Origin: Aliiroseovarius crassostreae | GTDB taxonomy: Bacteria > Pseudomonadota > Alphaproteobacteria > Rhodobacterales > Rhodobacteraceae | NCBI RefSeq assembly: GCF_001307765.1 | Contig: NZ_LKBA01000006.1 | Coordinates: 331,001-395,000 of the forward strand | Direction: 5' to 3' | DNA: 64,000 bases | Shown here: piece by piece, positions 54,180 to 64,000 of the stretch | Layout: each line of letters opens with the position of its first letter | Position numbering within the stretch: position 1 is the first letter of the stretch | Program-made: the position numbers and the translations under genes | The notes under the pieces: generated by a model | What the model was told of the DNA's origin: nothing | The model's input: the letters and a program-made list of their open reading frames with translations, nothing else | Databases searched by the model: none

Positions 54180-56426
54180 CTATCCCCTGGACAGGCCGTG
54201 TTCCTTCATAACCGCAATCGCTGCATTCTGTGCAGTTTTACGGAAACTTTTAACCACTTCAGGCAGATAGTTCCCTTCAGACGTCGCCGAGATCCATGGA
54301 TCCTGCGTTGTGGAAATCAGGAATGACAGCGCGGCACCTTCGGTCGGTTGCAACCCGGCACGCGCGCCGAAAGCATCCACGAACTCCTGTCCGTAATCGG
54401 GTACGTCAAACGCAGACGAGGTCACAAACATCGGCTGTTTCGGAACCGTCCCACCGTCAAAGACACTGATCGACAGCGCCTGATAGATTGCGGTGTTCAG
54501 CGCATTCATCAATGCAGGATCGCTGTTCCAACCGTCCCTGGTTTTAAAGTTCGCACTATAGGTGACGATGTTCTGATCCGAGCCCAGCTCTTTGAACAGT
54601 TTCAGCGCCTCAGGATCGTTCAGCAGGAACTCGACCAGCTCGTCATTCTGTTTTGGCACGATGTGATCACGGATAAAGGCAATCTGGCGGGCGACCTCGT
54701 CCGGACCCAGCCCCTCTTTCTCGGCGGGCAGTCTTTGGAAGGGAACCACCTTGATGAAATCATCCGTTCCATCCAACGCGACAAGTTCCGCATAAAGACG
54801 TTTCGAATTGAAGATACATTTCCCAAGAAGTTTCCCATATCCGGATTTATCCGGGCGAATCATTGCATGGGACAGATACACACCTGCCGCCGCTGCGCCG
54901 GGCTTGGATCCTTCGATCCCGTATACCCCAACCGTCGGATCGACACCCCCGTGATACACCACGGGCGCGGTGAAGGTAATCATGTCGCGCATCGCCCCAT
55001 TGCGATAGCACAGCGCGCCCGCCGGATAGGGAATGAACCCCGCCTTGTGCGGGTCGACAGTTTGCGTATCGGCATGTTTGAAGGCGCGGTATTGGCGCAG
55101 GACATAGTCGCTCATGATCATGGCGGGGGTCTGTTCCCACGCGCCCGCCTGATCCGGGTCAATGGGGTCCTTGCTGTCGCGCAGCATCGAGGCGAAATAC
55201 CCGCCCCACGCGCCGTCCACATGCAAGCAGAACTCCAGACCTTTGGCGCGGAATTCCTCGCGCAGCTCGACGATGTCTGCCAGCGGGTCAACTGCGCTTT
55301 CCTCGGTCGAGCCGATGACGGCCACAACTTCGATCACGGGGCGCTTGTTATCCAGACAGTCCTGCAACATCTCGCGCAGGCGATCCATCCGCATCCGTCC
55401 GTTCAGATCCACATGCACGCGGTGCAGCTGGTTTGCACCCAGCCCAATCAGTGCCGCTGATTTCGGCCAGGAATAGTGCGCCGTCGCGGGGGCCAGAACG
55501 ATCGGAAGGGCCTGCACATCTTTTGCAATGAAGCGTTGCTGATATTCCGCAAGCCCCAGATTCTGTACAGAGTATTTATCCAGTGCGGCCTTGATCGCGG
55601 CCTGCGTCACACCAAAGTCCGATTGCAGACGCGGGGACAGGGCAATCACGTCATCCACGGCGACGTTCAAAAGCTCCCAACAGCTGAGATCGAGCAGCCT
55701 GGAAATCTGTCCGTTTGCCAGCGTGACGGTCACGTCCTTACCTGCCGCCATGTCTGGTTCATTCCGAATGGCCTCGGCCAGAGTGATCGGCATGTATTTC
55801 AGATTGCGCGCGGCCCACATGGATTCACCATTGGCGACAGATCCATCGCAGGTGATATGCGCCCATGGGGTGATCTGGTTTGCACCCGAGGCATTATCCT
55901 CCGGGACCTCGTAGCCCAGCATCCGGGCCAGATCTTTGCCGACTTCGATTTCCAGCAGGGTTGTCACGGGCGACGCTTCGGCCGCGACATTGTTCTGGTT
56001 GTACAGCATCGCCGCGAAATAGCCGATCGCGCCGGGCATGGTGATGTCCCAGTACATATGCGACTGGTTGCGATAGCTGGACAGCGGGATGGAGCCGTGC
56101 AGCGCGCCCAGAAGATCGTCAAGCTTATGATCCAGCGCTTCAATGGTGCGCTTATACTCTCCTGAGGCTTTGATCTCGGGCGTTACAAAGGGCGGATCAC
56201 CGAATTGCGCACCATATTCACGACGGGCGTCACAATGCGCCTCAACCGCGCGCCTCACCGAACGCGACAGGACGTCCTGATTTTCTGCCAAGGGCCCAAG
56301 GAACCAACCGGCAAGAGATTCACTGCCCTTGCTGCGGTCAAGATCCATCCGTCCCGCATCTTTTTCTTTCTGATGAAACTCCGTCAGGACGGATTGAATG
56401 CGCGCCCGTTTCCCTGTCAAACTCAT
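54180..56426 (-). CDS. Large PLP-dependent decarboxylase (group II type)
   Basis: 748 residues. The PLP lysine is in DTQTVDPHKAGFIPYPAG, the cofactor aspartate region in FCLHVDGAWGGYFASML, and the substrate helix in SYRNQSHMYWDITMPGAIGYFAAMLYNQNNVAAEASPVTTLLEIEVGKDLARMLGY. It is much longer than typical glutamate or tyrosine decarboxylases (450-620), with N- and C-terminal extensions. ATG 56426 follows GGAGACC. Which amino acid it uses is unknown. It lies between the FIST/cyclase pair and the Crp gene, same strand. Confidence 0.85.
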   Translation of the reverse strand: MSLTGKRARIQSVLTEFHQKEKDAGRMDLDRSKGSESLAGWFLGPLAENQDVLSRSVRRAVEAHCDARREYGAQFGDPPFVTPEIKASGEYKRTIEALDHKLDDLLGALHGSIPLSSYRNQSHMYWDITMPGAIGYFAAMLYNQNNVAAEASPVTTLLEIEVGKDLARMLGYEVPEDNASGANQITPWAHITCDGSVANGESMWAARNLKYMPITLAEAIRNEPDMAAGKDVTVTLANGQISRLLDLSCWELLNVAVDDVIALSPRLQSDFGVTQAAIKAALDKYSVQNLGLAEYQQRFIAKDVQALPIVLAPATAHYSWPKSAALIGLGANQLHRVHVDLNGRMRMDRLREMLQDCLDNKRPVIEVVAVIGSTEESAVDPLADIVELREEFRAKGLEFCLHVDGAWGGYFASMLRDSKDPIDPDQAGAWEQTPAMIMSDYVLRQYRAFKHADTQTVDPHKAGFIPYPAGALCYRNGAMRDMITFTAPVVYHGGVDPTVGVYGIEGSKPGAAAAGVYLSHAMIRPDKSGYGKLLGKCIFNSKRLYAELVALDGTDDFIKVVPFQRLPAEKEGLGPDEVARQIAFIRDHIVPKQNDELVEFLLNDPEALKLFKELGSDQNIVTYSANFKTRDGWNSDPALMNALNTAIYQALSISVFDGGTVPKQPMFVTSSAFDVPDYGQEFVDAFGARAGLQPTEGAALSFLISTTQDPWISATSEGNYLPEVVKSFRKTAQNAAIAVMKEHGLSRG

Positions 56427-56555
56427 GGGGGTCTCCTCGTTTTTCCTGACGCCCCGATGTCACTGTCGACGGGCGCGTCTGTTCCCACAAATCATCATGC
56501 GGAGTTTCTGGTTTCGGACTGTGTCGAGGCGCACGTTTCTGATGGAATGACCTCG

Positions 56556-57257
56556 TTACATCTCTGCGGAAAGAAGCGCGTTCAGATCGCGAATGACGAC
56601 CTTCTTGCGCGTGGTTTCAATCACACCCGCCTTGCTCAGCCGGGCCACTGCGCGGCTGACGGCTTCGCGGTTCGATCCGACATAGCCAGCCATCACTTCA
56701 TGGGTGGGCATATCCGTAATCTCGCCGCCTTCGATCAGTTGCTCTTGTTCTTGTGCCAGTTGCATTAACCGGATGCGCAGGCGGGTTTCGACGTCGTGTA
56801 CGATCAGACCAAACACGCGTTCATTCATGTGGCGCAGACGCTCAGCAAGATCACGAGCCAGATTGATGGCAACTTGCGGGAAGAGGTTCAGAAGGTCCAA
56901 GAAATCCTCTTTGCGAAGTTTCGCCAGAACGCAATCCGTCTGCGCCGAGATCGTGATCGAACGCTCGGCCCCATCCAACGCCGCCAGTTCGCCAAAATAT
57001 CCACCCTGCCCGATTTTGTTGAACAAGATCTCGCGGCCATTCTGCGCAACAATCTGGCCGATAATCGACCCCGAGATCAGGAAATATGTGTCGGTGGTTT
57101 GGTCCCCGCTCATCACGATCAGCCTGCCCTTGGGCGCGGTGACGATCTCGGCGTTTTGGGTGAAACTTTCAACGATTTGCGCAGGCAAATCAGCAAACAA
57201 TGAACACTGTCCGAGGGCAGTCGGAATATCTGATGGCTGTATCTTCTGACGCAACAT
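56556..57257 (-). CDS. Crp/Fnr-family transcriptional regulator
   Basis: 233 residues. N-terminal cyclic-nucleotide-binding fold (about 20-130; IVMSGDQTTDTYFLISGSIIGQIVAQNGREILFNKIGQGGYFGELAALDGAERSITISAQTDCVLAKL). The C-terminal winged helix carries THEVMAGYVGSNREAVSRAVARLSKAGVIETTRKKVVIRDLNAL. The FGELAALDGAERS phosphate-binding cassette is intact, so cAMP binding is plausible. There are no FNR-type cysteine ligands. ATG 57257 is preferred to a TTG at 57269. It is divergent from the peptide gene. Confidence 0.9.
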   Translation of the reverse strand: MLRQKIQPSDIPTALGQCSLFADLPAQIVESFTQNAEIVTAPKGRLIVMSGDQTTDTYFLISGSIIGQIVAQNGREILFNKIGQGGYFGELAALDGAERSITISAQTDCVLAKLRKEDFLDLLNLFPQVAINLARDLAERLRHMNERVFGLIVHDVETRLRIRLMQLAQEQEQLIEGGEITDMPTHEVMAGYVGSNREAVSRAVARLSKAGVIETTRKKVVIRDLNALLSAEM

Positions 57258-57350
57258 TCTGGCCCCCAATTGGGCGCCCCGAAATACCCGAAAATCAGAT
57301 TTCCGACAGTTTTCCGGCCTCCTGTGCCCTGAGACACATATGCAGCATTA

Positions 57351-57367
57351 CTTGACGTTTAGTCAAG
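57351..57367. promoter_or_regulatory. Crp/Fnr-like palindrome before the peptide gene
   Basis: CTTGACGTTTAGTCAAG is perfectly symmetric outside its five central bases. It lies in the divergent promoter between the Crp/Fnr gene and the peptide gene, 62 bp before the peptide ATG, and resembles the FNR half-site TTGAC. It is likely the regulator's target. Confidence 0.55.
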
Positions 57368-57428
57368 AAACACCAGAAGGCGAGTAATCGCCATGGTCGA
57401 AACCGAACACCTTCAGAGGAGATTTATT

Positions 57429-57671
57429 ATGTGTGTTAGTGTTGCATTTACAGCAGGTTGCACGTTCTCGGACGTCGCCGAGGCAACCAAAGCTGCTTCG
57501 AACGCTCAACTATCTGCAAGTGAAAACTGCGTTAGCGTTCTGTTTACCGCTGGCTGCAGCTTTAAGAGTATTGAGGAAGCGCAGGCCGCAGCCCAGCCCC
57601 ATCTGGATGCCATGGCGGAAGCCGCTGGCAACTGCGGGAAGGTCATGTTCACGGCTGTCTGCTCTGTCTGA
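57429..57671 (+). CDS. Putative lanthipeptide precursor with three repeated core motifs
   Basis: 80 residues, ribosome site GAGGAG seven bases before the ATG. Three copies of CxxVxFTAxC[ST]: C2-T12, C34-S44 and C69-S79. Each pairs two Cys nine apart with a Thr three before the second Cys (TAGC, TAGC, TAVC), which fits a small methyllanthionine ring. Between the copies are Ala/Glu-rich, probably helical segments (14-33, 46-68). The first copy begins at residue 2, so no N-terminal leader exists. It stands 65 bp before the kinase, HopA1-like and LanC-like genes. The RiPP precursor assignment is inference from content and context; the repeated cysteines could instead form disulfides. Confidence 0.75.
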   Translation: MCVSVAFTAGCTFSDVAEATKAASNAQLSASENCVSVLFTAGCSFKSIEEAQAAAQPHLDAMAEAAGNCGKVMFTAVCSV

Positions 57672-57736
57672 TCAATGCTTGGGGGCAGCACCGTCTGATT
57701 GCTGCCCCTTTTTTCTGATGTTTGACCGAGGCCATC

Positions 57737-58828
57737 ATGGAACCTGTTGCACGCAATATCATGCAAAAGCTTCTGGATCAGAAGCTGATCACAAACCGGG
57801 ATATTGTAAACGGATCCATCGCCATTCTGGTGGGTCGCCAGCGGAACCGTTTCTTCGCGTTCAAACAACTTAACGGCCCGTCCTTTTTTATGAAGCAGGC
57901 CCATGAAGCCGAGCCCGGCACGCAAGAGTCGCTTGCGCTTGAAGCGGGTATCTATCAGGCGGTCTCGGACCATCCAGCGTTTGGCAGCCTGCGCAAACTG
58001 ATGCCGCGGTTGCTGCATTTTGATCCTGACAGCTCGACCCTGACACTGGAGCTGATCCGCGATGCAAGTGACATCGGGTCGGCATCGCGAAACGCGTCAC
58101 ATATCGACCCAGAGCTTGTCCGGCAGGCAGGCGTAATTGCGGCCAGGTTTCACTCAGTACCATTGGCGGATGTCGAGGATCTGAACCTGAATTTCGACAG
58201 AAAACCGCATTGGATCTTCCGTCTGGAAGAAGACCCAAGCCCGCTGCCGTCGTTGCGTGGGCGCAGCAAAGCGAGCGCGGAATTGATCGATCTGATCCGC
58301 AGTCAGCCTGACCTGAAGACCTGCCTTTCTGACGGCTGCCAGGACAGCTCATCCGAAGTATTGATCCACGGGGATTTCAAATGGGAGAACTTCCTGATCA
58401 CGGGCCACACTGCAACTGAAAAACTGAAATTGATCGACTGGGAACGCGCAAATATCGGTGATCCCGCATGGGATGTGGGCTGCGGCATAGCTGCGTTTCT
58501 GATCCATCAGATCATGCGACCGGACGCCCCCGAAAACCCCGAACAAATTCTTGGTGCCCCGGAAAACATGAGCAGCATGCAGGCGTATTGGTCAGGCTAT
58601 GTGTCAACCCGCCCCGTCACGATGGGGCCGCTTGCAGACTTCCGCGCACATTGTCTGAACATGGCCGCCGCGCGGATGTTGGTTGCTGCATATGAGTACT
58701 GCTTTGCGCAGGATGAATTGCCGGCACAGTCACGGGCATTCGTGAACATGGCGCAGTATCTGATTGCCGCTGAAGGGCAGGCTCAGGCGGTCCGCGCATT
58801 GTCCGGCACGGAAAGAGCCGCAGCATGA
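57737..58828 (+). CDS. APH-like kinase, probable lanthipeptide dehydratase kinase component (LanK-like)
   Basis: 363 residues of the aminoglycoside phosphotransferase/protein-kinase-like fold. ATP-anchoring Lys in RFFAFKQLNG/FMKQ, catalytic loop HGDFKWENFLI (D213, N218), and metal-binding D234 in LIDWERANIGDPAWDVGCG. In class V lanthipeptide systems a kinase of this type phosphorylates Ser/Thr of the precursor. The gene follows the peptide gene and overlaps the HopA1-like gene (ATGA at 58825). A stand-alone antibiotic kinase is the alternative, but the operon argues otherwise. Confidence 0.85.
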   Translation: MEPVARNIMQKLLDQKLITNRDIVNGSIAILVGRQRNRFFAFKQLNGPSFFMKQAHEAEPGTQESLALEAGIYQAVSDHPAFGSLRKLMPRLLHFDPDSSTLTLELIRDASDIGSASRNASHIDPELVRQAGVIAARFHSVPLADVEDLNLNFDRKPHWIFRLEEDPSPLPSLRGRSKASAELIDLIRSQPDLKTCLSDGCQDSSSEVLIHGDFKWENFLITGHTATEKLKLIDWERANIGDPAWDVGCGIAAFLIHQIMRPDAPENPEQILGAPENMSSMQAYWSGYVSTRPVTMGPLADFRAHCLNMAAARMLVAAYEYCFAQDELPAQSRAFVNMAQYLIAAEGQAQAVRALSGTERAAA

Positions 58829-59814
58829 AACAGCGCTTGCAAGACTTCGTATCCCACATCCGTTTCGGCCCAAAGGACGCGTTGATTTTCCGCGATCAGC
58901 CGACCCAGTCGACATCGACGCCCGAGGCTGATCAGCTGACGCAAGTGACCGAGTTTGTTTACAAATACCTCTATACGCACCCGTCTGGTGACATTTCTCA
59001 GGCCTTCCGCGCGACGCCGCCAGATGCAAAGTTGATTGCCAAGCTTTCAAACGCCAACACGACCCGCGCGGATGTTCAGCAAGGGTGGGTCGTGCGGACA
59101 GCTCTGCCTGATGGCGCCGTAATTGCCGAGCGTTTTGGGAAAGTATGCAAGTTTCTGCCCGGCCAGTTTCTGGCGGATCACCTGTCGCTGCCGATCCGCA
59201 CAGGCTCGGCTCTGACGGTGACGCATATGACGGGCACTGCCCTTATGCAGCCCGGCTTTTTCCATATGTTCGGGCAAGAACAGATGGATCTCGCAGAACA
59301 GGCGAAGACGGTCAGGCTGTATCTGAACCTGAAGGGCGCCGGAGCTGCCGAGCCCGCCGCAGCTTTGCTGACCGGTATGCTGAATAGCTACAGGATTCCG
59401 TTTACCTGCAAGTTTGCAACCCGTTTGACGGACTATTCGCGCGCCGACACTGCCGTGTTGTACCTGCCCCAGCGATTTGTCCGCATCTTTCTGCTGGCAT
59501 TTGCGGATGTCCAAACAGCTCTTGGTGCCCATTTGGGTGCCGAGGTCCCGGTATTCACACGCAGGATCGCTCCGGGGGTCGGTTTTGCGGAAGATCCGAC
59601 CGGAGAAATCAGTTTCGGAGCGGCGCGTAGCAAACTTGTGGCCGAGGCGATGCTGTCCAGCCGTATCTCCAGCCGGATGGATGCAGACAAATTCTGGTCT
59701 GAGTTCTTGGCGCTCTGTGCCGTGCGCGGCCTTGATCCGGACGCGCTGCACCTGAACCCCGGATCGTCAGATACGTTCTATTTCCCCGCCGAAATCGCAG
59801 AGGTGGCCGCATGA
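58825..59814 (+). CDS. HopA1-like protein, probable phospho-Ser/Thr lyase (LanY-like)
   Basis: 329 residues. The C-terminal half shows the HopA1 signature: AKTVRLYLNLKGAGAAEPAAALLTGMLNSYRIPFTCKFATRLTDYSRADTAVLYL, then FTRRIAPGVGFAEDPTGEISFGAARSKLVAEAML. HopA1 proteins are type III effectors in Pseudomonas syringae and the lyase-like member of class V lanthipeptide synthetases. A secretion system is absent here, so the lyase role in removing phosphate to leave Dha/Dhb is more likely. It overlaps both neighbours by ATGA. Confidence 0.85.
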   Translation: MKQRLQDFVSHIRFGPKDALIFRDQPTQSTSTPEADQLTQVTEFVYKYLYTHPSGDISQAFRATPPDAKLIAKLSNANTTRADVQQGWVVRTALPDGAVIAERFGKVCKFLPGQFLADHLSLPIRTGSALTVTHMTGTALMQPGFFHMFGQEQMDLAEQAKTVRLYLNLKGAGAAEPAAALLTGMLNSYRIPFTCKFATRLTDYSRADTAVLYLPQRFVRIFLLAFADVQTALGAHLGAEVPVFTRRIAPGVGFAEDPTGEISFGAARSKLVAEAMLSSRISSRMDADKFWSEFLALCAVRGLDPDALHLNPGSSDTFYFPAEIAEVAA

Positions 59815-61124
59815 ATGATACCGAAATCCTGAACGCCGCCTTGACCATCGGCAAGATGTTGGCGCGTGACGCGATTTGGGACGGTGACCGTTGCAACTGG
59901 CTGGGTCCGGTCAACGATTTCTTCTTTGGCACCATGTTGTCCGGATATGGAACAATGGGCCCTGCGCTGTATGACGGAACCGCCGGCATCGCGTTGTTTT
60001 TGGCTGAGCTGGGCAACCTGACAGATGATCACGTCATCACCCAGACGGCGATCGGGGCGATGAACCACTCCCTGTCCCGATATCAGGATTGCCCCGCTTC
60101 TGTGTCCTTGTCCTTTTATACCGGGCATGTTGGGATTGGCTATGCCGCGATCCGGGTCGGTCAGCTTTTCGATCGCAAAGCGCTTATCGCCCGTGGGGTG
60201 CAGATCATCCGGCAGGCTCTGCACAGCGATATTTCCGACACGTGCATACTGGACGTGATGTTGGGTGTCGCGGCCTCTATTCCAGCGGTTCTTTCGCTAC
60301 GCACCGCATTCAATGGGGACGAGCTTGAAGCGCCTTTGCTAAGCTGGGGGCATGCCATTCTGGGCCAAGGTCAGACGAATGATGCGGGCCTATCGTGGAA
60401 CACCAGCGCCGAGATGAAACGAAATGCGGGCGATGCCGAGTGGCTTCAATCGGATTTGCCCGCGCGCCCAAACCTGCTGGGATATGGCCACGGCGCAGGG
60501 GGGATCGGGCTTGCATTGCTTGAACTGGGGACGGCGTTCAGTATCCCGGCAATGTCCAAGGCCGGGTTGCAGGCCTTCGCCTACGAGGATCATTGGTTCG
60601 ATGATGACCGGCAATGCTGGCCGGATTTGCGGTTTCATGACGATCCAGACGCGAAGGGGCGCACCGAAGTCGCATGGTGCCACGGTGCGACAGGGATCGG
60701 TCTGGCCCGTTTTCGCGCCTTCGAACTGACGGGGATGCCCGCGCTTCTGGAAGATGCCCAAAAAGCAACACGACTGACCCGACGGGCGCTTGCGACGCGA
60801 TTGACGCCTGCCACCAATCTATGTCTCTGCCATGGGGTTGGCAGCGACCTGGAGCTGATCTTGCGGGCGCGTCATGAATGCTGCAGCGAAGACCACGCGC
60901 TTATCCACAATGTGCATGCCTTCATCGCGGGTGACTTTCTGGCTCAGCAGCGCCCCCTGCCATATGGAGGAGGGGAACGTCATCAGCCGCCAGGCTTGAT
61001 GACGGGTCTGGCAGGCACGGGTTACGCCTTTCTGCGCAGCCTCGAACAGGCACCGCCATCCTTGCTGTGCCCCGGATTGGGATCAGATGTGACAAGCGCG
61101 ACCCAACAGCGATTGACGGGCTGA
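59811..61124 (+). CDS. LanC-like lanthionine cyclase
   Basis: 437 residues with the alpha/alpha toroid of LanC cyclases. The GxxG repeats are GTAGIALFLAELG, GHVGIGYAAIR, GHGAGGIGLALLELG and GLAGTGYAFLR. The zinc ligands are C290 in AWCHGATGIGLARF, and C340 and H341 in CLCHGVGSDLELIL. It should add Cys thiols to Dha/Dhb of the peptide at 57429 to form lanthionine rings. It is the last gene of the operon; no transporter or leader peptidase follows. Confidence 0.9.
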   Translation: MNDTEILNAALTIGKMLARDAIWDGDRCNWLGPVNDFFFGTMLSGYGTMGPALYDGTAGIALFLAELGNLTDDHVITQTAIGAMNHSLSRYQDCPASVSLSFYTGHVGIGYAAIRVGQLFDRKALIARGVQIIRQALHSDISDTCILDVMLGVAASIPAVLSLRTAFNGDELEAPLLSWGHAILGQGQTNDAGLSWNTSAEMKRNAGDAEWLQSDLPARPNLLGYGHGAGGIGLALLELGTAFSIPAMSKAGLQAFAYEDHWFDDDRQCWPDLRFHDDPDAKGRTEVAWCHGATGIGLARFRAFELTGMPALLEDAQKATRLTRRALATRLTPATNLCLCHGVGSDLELILRARHECCSEDHALIHNVHAFIAGDFLAQQRPLPYGGGERHQPPGLMTGLAGTGYAFLRSLEQAPPSLLCPGLGSDVTSATQQRLTG

Positions 61125-61133
61125 TCTGCACCG

Positions 61134-61239
61134 CATCTGTCCCATAGTTCATCTCCTTTGTTGCAATAAATGCTATCAAAGGAGCGGCACCAAACCGCGA
61201 CAGGTCCAGTTTTTCATTTTGAGGGTTTCGGGACAGATG
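61134..61239. repeat. Nested inverted repeats after the lanC-like gene
   Basis: CATCTGTCCC (61134-61143) and GGGACAGATG (61230-61239) are perfect 10-bp arms enclosing 86 bp. Inside, CTCCTTTG (61153-61160) and CAAAGGAG (61177-61184) form another perfect pair. The size suits a small miniature element or a structured RNA; there is no coding sequence. Confidence 0.55.
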
Positions 61240-61310
61240 TTTGCCCGCTTTCGTTAGTGAGTATGGGCTGCCAGCTTCACTGAATTGAGTATAAGCTTTT
61301 CCCAACATAA

Positions 61311-61346
61311 AACGCCCTTCGCTTTTGGGCGAAGGGCGTTTTTGTT
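61311..61346. terminator. Strong terminator between the peptide operon and the rRNA operon
   Basis: AACGCCCTTCGC pairs perfectly with GCGAAGGGCGTT around TTTTGG, followed by TTTGTTTTTT on the plus strand. A weaker T-run on the minus strand could also end the rRNA operon. Confidence 0.85.
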
Positions 61347-61384
61347 TTTTGAGATCGTTATGAGAGAATTTGGATTTTTACTAG

Positions 61385-61500
61385 GTTTGGCGGTGACCTA
61401 CTCTCCCACGTCTTAAGACGCAGTACCATTGGCGCGACAGTGCTTAACGGCCGGGTTCGGGATGGGACCGGGTGTTTCACTTGTGCTATGACCACCAAAC
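61385..61500 (-). rRNA. rrf: 5S ribosomal RNA
   Basis: Read on the minus strand it begins GTTTGGTGGTCATAGCACAA, contains the conserved CCCGGTCCCATCCCGAACCC and GTTAAGCACTG blocks, and ends ...GGTCACCGCCAAAC; the ends pair. It follows the 23S gene in the same orientation. Confidence 0.95.
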
Positions 61501-61619
61501 CGAGTAAAAATCCAATTTTTGTCCAAGTCAGTACACTGGTGTGTATGCTTTTGATTTATCAGTATGAGCTCTACCGCTTTGCTACTTGAGCGCGGTTAGG
61601 TTTGCTTTCTACTGGATCA

Positions 61620-64000
<2,381 letters not shown>

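Noticed and set aside
60922..61308. 128-codon minus-strand frame at the end of the lanC-like gene
   Set aside because: Mostly antisense of the cyclase, with no domain.

Overview
The window is GC-rich chromosomal DNA from an alphaproteobacterium, most likely a marine Rhodobacteraceae (Roseobacter-type) strain. The reasons are the run ctaC-ctaB-small membrane protein-ctaG-ctaE-SURF1-thrC-M16 peptidase, the split his block hisB-hisH-hisA-hisF-hisE, the SHAAIVAR-type ptsP, and roseobacter-style intergenic repeats. No database search was possible, so species-level placement is inference.

Layout. 1-2.2 kb holds the 3' part of ptsP (nitrogen PTS enzyme I). 2.5-5.5 kb holds a GNAT acetyltransferase, a flavin reductase and a SulP anion transporter. 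5.8-8.2 kb is a tightly overlapped purine-salvage operon, mtnP-membrane acyltransferase-apt. 8.7-17.9 kb, all on the minus strand, holds a FAD-linked oxidase, a GNAT, an M16 peptidase, thrC and the cytochrome c oxidase assembly/subunit cluster. 18.2-26.1 kb holds tldD, a GNAT whose 5' end looks frameshifted, a membrane protein, dprA, pyc and a MAPEG protein. Two identical tRNA-Gly genes and three transcriptional regulators sit around the histidine genes (26.2-33.7 kb). 33.8-36.0 kb holds a CoA-binding protein, a YHS-domain protein and rlmB.

36.1-39.3 kb is a compact integrative element inserted in the 3' end of a tRNA-Tyr gene. It has an integrase, three small unknown genes and 17-bp direct repeats at both ends. 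39.6-46.7 kb holds a DUF2478 protein and the periplasmic nitrate reductase operon napFDAGHBC, with an FNR-type site in front. 47.5-52.2 kb is accessory: a secreted autotransporter-like protein with three almost identical 297-bp repeats, a tail-collar-domain protein and a DUF4331 protein. 52.1-57.3 kb is a signalling block: adenylate cyclase, FIST sensor, a large PLP decarboxylase and a Crp/Fnr regulator.

The most striking locus is 57.4-61.1 kb. An 80-residue peptide gene with three copies of the motif CxxVxFTAxC[ST] is followed by three overlapping genes: an aminoglycoside-phosphotransferase-like kinase, a HopA1-like protein and a LanC-type cyclase with its zinc ligands intact. This is the enzyme logic of class V lanthipeptides, here in a proteobacterium, with a precursor that seems to lack an N-terminal leader and to carry its modification sites in three places. 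The window ends with a 5S rRNA and the 3' part of a 23S rRNA on the minus strand.

Dispersed through the window are four copies of a hairpin repeat built on CGTTTCG...CGAAACG (three as a 110-bp double hairpin, one as a half unit).
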